Source: a virus | Strand: one strand, 5' to 3' | IMG/VR virus record: IMGVR_UViG_3300044946_000002 | Location: 1 to 25,480 of that record | Length of the DNA stretch: 25,480 nucleotides | Shown here: positions 20,794-25,480 of the stretch, piece after piece | Layout of the letters: the number at the start of each line of letters is the position of its first letter | Numbering within the stretch: position 1 is the first letter of the stretch | Position numbers and translations under genes: made by a program | Notes under the pieces: generated by a model | Told to the model about the DNA's origin: nothing | What the model saw: only the letters and a program-made list of their open reading frames with translations | The model's database searches: none

Positions 20794-21609
20794 ATGAGCC
20801 AGCCTTTCCGCTTCGTATCGCCCTATTTTCAGTTCCTCTATCAGAGCGCCTTGAAGGTGCTGGCGGGAGGCCAACTCTTTTTCTATGAAAGCGGTACGAG
20901 TACACCGCAGGCGACGTACACCGATTCGTCGCTCACCACGGAAAACCCGAACCCGGTCCAGTTGAACTCAGCGGGTGTTCCCGAAGCCGACATCTGGATG
21001 AACGGCAATTACCGCGTCGTGATTGAAGATGTGAACGGAAACGTCCTTGGCACCTATGACAACGTCGAAATTCCGGGTGGATCGGCACAATCCATTCCAT
21101 CGCTGGTGGAAGGGGAGTTCCTGACGAATGACGGTTCTAACCTGATCTGGCAAGCCATCGCGCAAATTCCAACGATGACCGGACAGTCCGGGAAATACCT
21201 CACCAACAATGGCAGTGCAGCGACGTGGGCGACACTGACGATCCCGCAGCCTGATATCAATGTCGTAGAGAACAGCGGCAATCTTTACGGCGATCTGACC
21301 AGTGGATCGTCCGGCGCACTTGTTCTGTCGATCCAAGCTGGCAGCGGAAGTGCGCCAGCGTCGGGTGGTTCATCGACTTCCGCATCCGTGACATTTCCCA
21401 AGGCATTTGTGGCTACGCCTTATGTGTGCATCACCCCCACGACTAATACCGCTGCCTCCGCAGGCATTCCGGTAGCAGCCGTCATCGGCGCGGGCACCAC
21501 TGGCTTTAGCGCCTTCTTCAACAATGCTGTGAATACCAGCGCTGGCGGCGCGATCAACAACCAAGTGACGTTTGACTGGATCGCTATCGGCATCGTGTCG
21601 GCGGTGTAA
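20794..21609 (+). CDS. Tail fibre / receptor-binding protein
   Basis: This is a probable host-contact protein of 271 residues. The N-terminus (FQFLYQSALKVLAGGQLFFY, ESGTSTPQATYTDSSL, NPNPVQLNSAGVPEADIWM, GNYRVVIEDVNGN) is the phage tail fibre/tailspike head-binding-like domain. The middle holds two related 'GxFLTNDGSxLxW' and 'GKYLTNNGSAATW' units (about 108-150), common in fibre shafts. The C-terminus (VTFPKAFVATPYVCITPT, FFNNAVNTSAGGAINNQVTF, WIAIGIVSAV) is a beta domain found at fibre ends. It lacks an obvious endosialidase or hydrolase motif and is shorter than P22 gp9 (666 residues), so it is not a P22 tailspike. Confidence 0.82.
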   Translation: MSQPFRFVSPYFQFLYQSALKVLAGGQLFFYESGTSTPQATYTDSSLTTENPNPVQLNSAGVPEADIWMNGNYRVVIEDVNGNVLGTYDNVEIPGGSAQSIPSLVEGEFLTNDGSNLIWQAIAQIPTMTGQSGKYLTNNGSAATWATLTIPQPDINVVENSGNLYGDLTSGSSGALVLSIQAGSGSAPASGGSSTSASVTFPKAFVATPYVCITPTTNTAASAGIPVAAVIGAGTTGFSAFFNNAVNTSAGGAINNQVTFDWIAIGIVSAV

Positions 21610-21612
21610 GCC

Positions 21613-22041
21613 ATGGCCAATATCCAGCTCCCGCTCGCCTCGCAACCAGCGGTAGTAGCGGGCGGACTTTTCAGCACGCCTTGGTATCGCTACTTATCCA
21701 ATCTCAACATTGCAGCCAACGGTTATGTGACGCTGCAAAATGAGATCGATGCGCTACAAGCGCAAGTCGATGCGATCCCCGCAGGATTTAGTCTGCAAAG
21801 CCAGATGTCGATTGCACAGGCCGGTGCCGCTACCCCTGGAAGCGTGATCACGATCTCTCTCGTCAACGACGAGCAATCACCCGCAGAAACCTCTTTCTAC
21901 GGCACCGACGATGCAGGAAATAAAGGCTGGCAGCCGATGCTAGGAGCCTTCTCTAAGACGGGGAGCATCAATATAAACGCGGCGTCTAACGGCGTCGTCT
22001 CTTTCCAGGCTGACCTCTTCTATCTCATGGCGACACGCTAA
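21613..22041 (+). CDS. Fibre-associated protein of unknown role
   Basis: The ATG at 21613 follows the fibre stop by 3 bases. The 142-residue product has an N-terminal segment (IQLPLASQPAVVAGGLFSTP, WYRYLSNLNIAANGY) seen in short tail-region proteins, a helix/coil (LQNEIDALQAQVDAIP) likely to trimerise, and a beta-rich end (SVITISLVNDEQSPAETSFY, GVVSFQADLFYLMATR). No enzyme motif. It probably forms part of the tail fibre or baseplate. Its stop overlaps the next start (TAATG). Confidence 0.6.
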   Translation: MANIQLPLASQPAVVAGGLFSTPWYRYLSNLNIAANGYVTLQNEIDALQAQVDAIPAGFSLQSQMSIAQAGAATPGSVITISLVNDEQSPAETSFYGTDDAGNKGWQPMLGAFSKTGSININAASNGVVSFQADLFYLMATR

Positions 22042-23642
22042 TGCCTATTCAGCTAGCCAGTACCGATGAGCTTCAGGTGGTGCTCGACGCAGCGCCTACC
22101 AATCAGCTTCCGATCAATGCTTCGTACGTTGACCAAGGTGGCAATGGTGGAAATCTTCCATCGAGCACAAACGGTGTAACGCCAGTCACATTCGTCGGAT
22201 CGCCTGCTGCGGGCGTTGAGCGACTGGTGAGCCAGATAAGTATTCCGAATGCTGATACAGCTACACGCATCATCACGGTTAATTTGGTGCGTAGCGGAAC
22301 GGCGCATGAGATTCTTAGCTATTCCCTTGCTTCAGGCTCTCATCTGTTCTATGACGGCCAGTGGAGGGTCAATGACAACAAGGGAAATTTTCTCTGTAAC
22401 GTCACGGTCACAGGCGGCACGCTGACGGCAAATCAAGGAACAGCCGCCGCCATCACTGCACCGTGGCCTGTTGAGTTGAGCAACGGTACAAACGCGGTCG
22501 GTACATCGGGTGCACCACTACGCATCGACCCTACCGGAACGACGACACAGCCCGTCTCGGTCAGCAACTTTCCCGCAGATCAGAACGTCAACCTAGCGCA
22601 GCTGGATGGAAGCGCGCTGGCCGGACCTACCGCGTGGGGAACGGCCCCAGCAACCGGTGCGCAAGTCCTCAACGTCAACGCCAACATCGTTGCCGGAGGT
22701 GGCGGAGGTGGCGGAAACGTCAATGTCACGGAATGGAATACCGTAGCGCTGGGTTCGCCGACGATATATGGCACGGCGCCTACGGGCGAAGCGGTGATAG
22801 GCGTAAACGCCTTCATCACCAATCTACCCACGACACAGCCCGTTAGCGGTACGTTCTGGCAAGCCACGCAGCCTGTCAGCATCGCCGGAACCGTTGCGGT
22901 AAGCGTCAGCAACTTTCCGGCAACACAAGCACAAAACCTTACACAGCTAGCCGGTTCCACACTTGGCGCTCCGTCTAATTACGGAACGTCACCGGGCGCT
23001 GTCGCAGTTCAAGGCGTCAATGCCTTCGTGACGAATACGCTGACAGTCAACACACACGCCGTCACGCAGTCAGGCGCATGGAACGTGACTTTAGGCGCTG
23101 GATCAGCGGCAATCGGCACTGTGGGCGTCACATCGCTTCCTGCATTGCCAGCCGGCAGCAATACCATCGGCGCGGTGACGCAGGCTAGCGGGCCATGGAC
23201 GTTTAACATTACGCAGGTTGCCGGAAGTGCCGTCTCGCTTGGTTCGAAAGTCAGCGCAAGCTCCATTCCGGTTGTCATCGCATCTGACCAAGCACCTATA
23301 CAAACCATCGGAACGGCCACTATCGTCAATAGTGTGGTCGTTAACAGCACTACGCCCGTTACGCTGGCTGGTTCTATACGAACCTTTATTCGATCACTGT
23401 ATGTGGTAAGCAATCAGGTCGTTCTAGCAGCGGGATCGGTCACGTTAACCATAAAAGATGGAAGCGGAAATACGGTGGTTAATGCAGTTTTACCAACAGC
23501 TACAAGCACTGCAGCGCAACCGTTTCCCTGTATAGCTATGGACGGTCTAGACATTCCGCTTACGAATGGCTCAGGCAGTGTAATGGCGTCCCTTTCCGCC
23601 AACGTGACAGGTTCGTTTCTTGTTGCGGCTGCTCTCGAATAA
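22041..23642 (+). CDS. Repeat-rich tail fibre or virion protein
   Basis: This 533-residue product is almost all Val, Thr, Ser, Gly, Asn and Ala, predicted to be beta. The N-terminal ~140 residues have SQISIPNADTATRIITVNLV and LSYSLASGSHLFYDG, as in other phage structural proteins. Three related units follow: LDGSALAGPTAWGTAPATG, VALGSPTIYGTAPTGEAVIG and LAGSTLGAPSNYGTSPGAVA, each ending in a VNAxxxN strand, plus two QPVSVSNFPA-type units and a GGGGGGG linker at about 221-227. The last ~120 residues (VVASDQAPIQTIG, SIRTFIRSLYVVSNQVVLAA) form a terminal domain. There is no catalytic motif. It is probably a fibre or surface-exposed beta-rich protein. Confidence 0.75.
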   Translation: MPIQLASTDELQVVLDAAPTNQLPINASYVDQGGNGGNLPSSTNGVTPVTFVGSPAAGVERLVSQISIPNADTATRIITVNLVRSGTAHEILSYSLASGSHLFYDGQWRVNDNKGNFLCNVTVTGGTLTANQGTAAAITAPWPVELSNGTNAVGTSGAPLRIDPTGTTTQPVSVSNFPADQNVNLAQLDGSALAGPTAWGTAPATGAQVLNVNANIVAGGGGGGGNVNVTEWNTVALGSPTIYGTAPTGEAVIGVNAFITNLPTTQPVSGTFWQATQPVSIAGTVAVSVSNFPATQAQNLTQLAGSTLGAPSNYGTSPGAVAVQGVNAFVTNTLTVNTHAVTQSGAWNVTLGAGSAAIGTVGVTSLPALPAGSNTIGAVTQASGPWTFNITQVAGSAVSLGSKVSASSIPVVIASDQAPIQTIGTATIVNSVVVNSTTPVTLAGSIRTFIRSLYVVSNQVVLAAGSVTLTIKDGSGNTVVNAVLPTATSTAAQPFPCIAMDGLDIPLTNGSGSVMASLSANVTGSFLVAAALE

Positions 23643-23644
23643 CT

Positions 23645-23866
23645 ATGGAAACGAAGCCAACATCGGTCACGCTTCCCCAGGCTCTTGTCCTGACAATCTG
23701 CATCGGCGCGTGTGGTTGGTGCTTCACGTCCATTCAAACAGCACTCGGCCACACGGCTGCCGCTGACACACAAAAAGACGCTCGCGACCGCGAGCTAGAC
23801 AAACTCACCGACAGGGTTACCGAACTTGAGCGAGCAGCCACCGCGAGATGCCACGATGACCGCTAA
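23645..23866 (+). CDS. Small membrane protein with C-terminal coiled coil
   Basis: The 73-residue product has one hydrophobic segment (about 9-28, LPQALVLTICIGACGWCFTS), then a charged helix with heptad spacing (DARDRELDKLTDRVTELERA), and ends CHDDR. It could be a lysis accessory (holin-like or antiholin) or a tail-associated membrane protein; I cannot decide. The next gene overlaps its end by 11 bases. It lies between fibre and holin-type genes, at the start of the lysis region. Confidence 0.6.
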   Translation: METKPTSVTLPQALVLTICIGACGWCFTSIQTALGHTAAADTQKDARDRELDKLTDRVTELERAATARCHDDR

Positions 23867-24173
23867 GAAGAAAGCCACGCTTGAGATGACGCTAAACGGC
23901 ATCGTCTATCTTGTCGACCATTGGGACGGTAAATCCCCTCACGCGTTCATCAAAGACATACGTAAGCATACCGTTGACGCGCTGGAATTGCTCAAGACGC
24001 CAGATCCGATGGTGCGGCATATCGGCTTTATCGTGCTGGCGCTCCAAACCGGGACGCAGGTCAGCGAGCGCACGCTCAACGGAAAGCTGATCACCCGCGT
24101 CACCATCACGGATCACACCCTCTACAACTGGGCGCTGGCCGAGATTCACAAACTGCCGGAGAAACTGGCATGA
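23856..24173 (+). CDS. Unknown 105-residue protein in the lysis region
   Basis: ATG at 23856 is preferred to an upstream TTG at 23826. It overlaps the previous gene by 11 bases. The product begins MTAKKKATLEMTLNGIVYLV, has a helical middle (DIRKHTVDALELLKTPDPMV) and an IGFIVLALQTGTQ segment, then RVTITDHTLYNWALAEIHKL. It is mostly soluble, with no clear membrane helix or motif. I recognise no family. A tail assembly chaperone or antiholin cannot be excluded. It overlaps the holin candidate by 4 bases. Confidence 0.5.
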   Translation: MTAKKKATLEMTLNGIVYLVDHWDGKSPHAFIKDIRKHTVDALELLKTPDPMVRHIGFIVLALQTGTQVSERTLNGKLITRVTITDHTLYNWALAEIHKLPEKLA

Positions 24174-24445
24174 ACCTGATCGATGAACTGGACGGCAAAA
24201 TCCACAAGCTGTGGCGCTTCTGGTCCGTGCGCTGGGGTCTCATATCCGCCGCATGTTCCGGCACAGTCGCTGCCTACGCAGGCTTCAAGCAGATCGATCC
24301 AGCGCTCGTGGCCTATGTACCGCAGTGGACGATGAGCGCATGCTCCGCTGGGGCCGTGGCAAGTACCTTTGCGTCGATCATTGCGCGAGGGCTGAAACAG
24401 CCACCGGCTGATGTGCCGCCAACTGACGCTGAGGATCACCCGTAA
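24170..24445 (+). CDS. Holin candidate (two membrane segments)
   Basis: This probably permeabilises the inner membrane at lysis time. The 91-residue product has an N-terminal KLWRFWSVRWGLISAACSG segment, then two hydrophobic stretches (about 20-40 and 54-72), PALVAYVPQWTMSA between them, and a short charged tail (ARGLKQPPAD). This layout, with W-S-V-R-x-G before the first segment and IARxxKQP after the second, resembles a recurring phage holin family. GGAG lies in the end of the previous gene. It sits right before the endolysin (TAATG overlap). Confidence 0.72.
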   Translation: MNLIDELDGKIHKLWRFWSVRWGLISAACSGTVAAYAGFKQIDPALVAYVPQWTMSACSAGAVASTFASIIARGLKQPPADVPPTDAEDHP

Positions 24446-24993
24446 TGGACGCTGAGACCTTAGCCGCTTGTACCGGGGCCACGATGACGCGTTCGAGCGC
24501 GTGGGCGCTTCCGATCACCTCTGCCATGTCTCAGTACCAGATCGACTCGCCAGCGCGTCAGGCCGCGTTTCTGGCGCAGATAGGGCATGAGTCGGGTGGC
24601 ATGAACTGGACAACTGAACTATGGGGACCGACCGATGCTCAGAAACTCTATGAACCACCTTCCGCCAAAGCTGCTGAGCTTGGGAATATCCAATCTGGTG
24701 ACGGGTATCTGTTTCGCGGTCGTGGTCTCATTCAGATCACCGGGCGTGCCAATTACAATGCTGTGGGCGACGCTCTTTGCCTTAACTGCACTGCTAATCC
24801 TGCTCTGCTCGCTTCCCCGGAATGGGCCGCACTGAGCGCCGCGTGGTGGTGGCGCACGAACGGTCTGAATGAATTGGCCGATGCAGGTAACTTTCAGCAG
24901 ATCACGCGAGTGATCAATGGTGGTCTTACCGGCGAAGCGGATCGCGAACGCCTGTGGGCCGCAGCCAAACAAGCATTGGGAGTATCGCCATGA
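24445..24993 (+). CDS. Endolysin, glycoside hydrolase family 19-type
   Basis: This is a peptidoglycan-degrading enzyme with the chitinase-class (GH19) lysozyme-like fold. In the 182-residue product, QAAFLAQIGHESGGMNWTTE carries the catalytic pair E49 and E58, followed by YLFRGRGLIQITGRANY (about 87-103) and ALSAAWWWRTNGLNELAD, the usual active-site floor. The length fits a single-domain enzyme. No signal peptide or SAR anchor is seen at the N-terminus, so it would depend on the holin. GAGGAT at 24431-24436 precedes the start, which overlaps the holin stop (TAATG). Confidence 0.88.
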   Translation: MDAETLAACTGATMTRSSAWALPITSAMSQYQIDSPARQAAFLAQIGHESGGMNWTTELWGPTDAQKLYEPPSAKAAELGNIQSGDGYLFRGRGLIQITGRANYNAVGDALCLNCTANPALLASPEWAALSAAWWWRTNGLNELADAGNFQQITRVINGGLTGEADRERLWAAAKQALGVSP

Positions 24994-25480
24994 GTCCTTG
25001 GACCATCCTTGCAGGACTGTTGCTTCTCATTGGCGCAGCCGGTGCGGGCTATTACGAAGGCCACCACCAAGAGCAGAATGTGCTCACCGCTCAGGTCGCT
25101 ACGATCAAGTCCGCTGATGCTCAAGCACTCGCATCATCCGAAGCTAAGGCTCGGGCTCAGGAACAAGCCGATGCACAGCACCTGGCCGTCATCACCCAAA
25201 CCTACGAACAGGACAAAGCCCATGCGAAACAAGCTGCTGATGCCACTATCGCTAGCCTTAACGCTGGCACTCTCCGCTTGCGTTCCCAATTCAGCTGTAC
25301 GCCCGTACTCGCCGCCAGTGTGTCCAGTGCTGCCGCCAGTGGATCAGTCCCTGATGCAGCCACCGAGCTACGGTACAAAAGCGCGAGCGATCTTGTTCGT
25401 AACGCCGACGACGCCGACGCAGAAATAAAAGCGTTACAAGCTGTGATTAAGGCTGATCGTCAGCAATTCAGTGCAAGTCA
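24990..25480 (+). CDS. Rz-like inner-membrane spanin, runs off the window
   Basis: The ATG at 24990 overlaps the endolysin stop by 4 bases (ATGA), with GGGAG at 24978-24982. The frame is open to the last base of the window, so only 163 codons are visible and the stop is outside. Residues 4-22 (WTILAGLLLLIGAAGAG) form one membrane anchor. The rest is Ala/Gln/Lys-rich coiled coil (AQVATIKSADAQALASSEAK, then HAKQAADATIASLNAG). This is the layout of i-spanins (Rz). It would pair with Rz1, encoded inside it, to fuse inner and outer membranes. Confidence 0.82.
   Translation, partial: MSPWTILAGLLLLIGAAGAGYYEGHHQEQNVLTAQVATIKSADAQALASSEAKARAQEQADAQHLAVITQTYEQDKAHAKQAADATIASLNAGTLRLRSQFSCTPVLAASVSSAAASGSVPDAATELRYKSASDLVRNADDADAEIKALQAVIKADRQQFSAS
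25222..25428 (+). CDS. Rz1-like outer-membrane lipoprotein spanin, embedded in Rz
   Basis: The ATG at 25222 lies in a different frame inside Rz, with AGGAC at 25210-25214 seven bases away. The 68-residue product has a signal peptide of basic-start and hydrophobic-core type (MRNKLLMPLSLALTLALSAC) whose lipobox is L17-S18-A19-C20, so C20 should be lipidated. The mature part is proline-rich (RPYSPPVCPVLPPV), typical of Rz1. An upstream in-frame TTG extension (25009) is rejected because it lacks a signal and would bury the signal peptide. Wholly nested Rz1 genes are known in lambdoid phages. Confidence 0.85.
   Translation: MRNKLLMPLSLALTLALSACVPNSAVRPYSPPVCPVLPPVDQSLMQPPSYGTKARAILFVTPTTPTQK

Noticed and set aside
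25009-25221. TTG-start extension of Rz1 upstream of its signal peptide
   Set aside because: It would place about 70 residues before an N-terminal signal peptide and lipobox, which must be at the start to function.

Overview
The window is a stretch of a tailed double-stranded DNA bacteriophage or prophage genome, and it is most consistent with a P22-like podovirus. Every gene I can support lies on the plus strand. Genes are tightly packed, with stop/start overlaps of the ATGA or TAATG type, and most starts have a GGAG-like Shine-Dalgarno. The strong preference for G or C at third codon positions suggests a GC-rich proteobacterial host. A gamma- or betaproteobacterium is a guess. No integrase, repressor, tRNA, CRISPR array or insertion sequence is visible, and neither genome end is recognisable.

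Layout. Positions 1-113 are a leader with two small hairpins. Positions 114-3140 are an early-type segment: a replication initiator/replisome organiser followed by eight small overlapping accessory genes of mostly unknown function. Several of these are AT-richer than the rest, two have cysteine/histidine patterns that could bind zinc, and one looks frameshifted. Positions 3141-3298 are a non-coding junction holding a terminator-like hairpin. Positions 3299-4061 encode two further unknown proteins.

The packaging and head module runs from about 4064 to 14627: small terminase, a GT2-type glycosyltransferase, a protein with an Ig/cadherin-like domain, large terminase, P22-type portal, a small ORF, scaffold, coat, a small decoration-like protein, gp4-like head completion factor and gp10-like DNA-stabilisation protein. 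The order matches P22 apart from the insertion between the terminase subunits. Two hairpins flank the decoration-like gene, the second a textbook terminator, and they probably set the high coat/decoration output apart from the gp4/gp10 genes.

Positions 14624-15787 hold an unusual enzyme insert: an aspartyl/asparaginyl beta-hydroxylase-like 2-oxoglutarate oxygenase, a 30-residue ORF and a GNAT acetyltransferase. DNA-ejection proteins follow at 15791-20574, one carrying a soluble lytic transglycosylase domain and one carrying NPFDQFD repeats at its N-terminus. Next come a tiny membrane protein and tail-fibre genes (20794-23642). The lysis end (23645-25480) comprises a small membrane protein, an unknown protein, a two-segment holin candidate, a GH19-type endolysin and an embedded Rz/Rz1 spanin pair. 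Rz runs off the window.

The most interesting points are the three possible protein-modifying enzymes (glycosyltransferase, beta-hydroxylase, acetyltransferase) embedded among virion genes, a pair of compensating frame changes inside the Ig-like protein gene, and iteron-like repeats inside the replication gene that could mark an internal origin.
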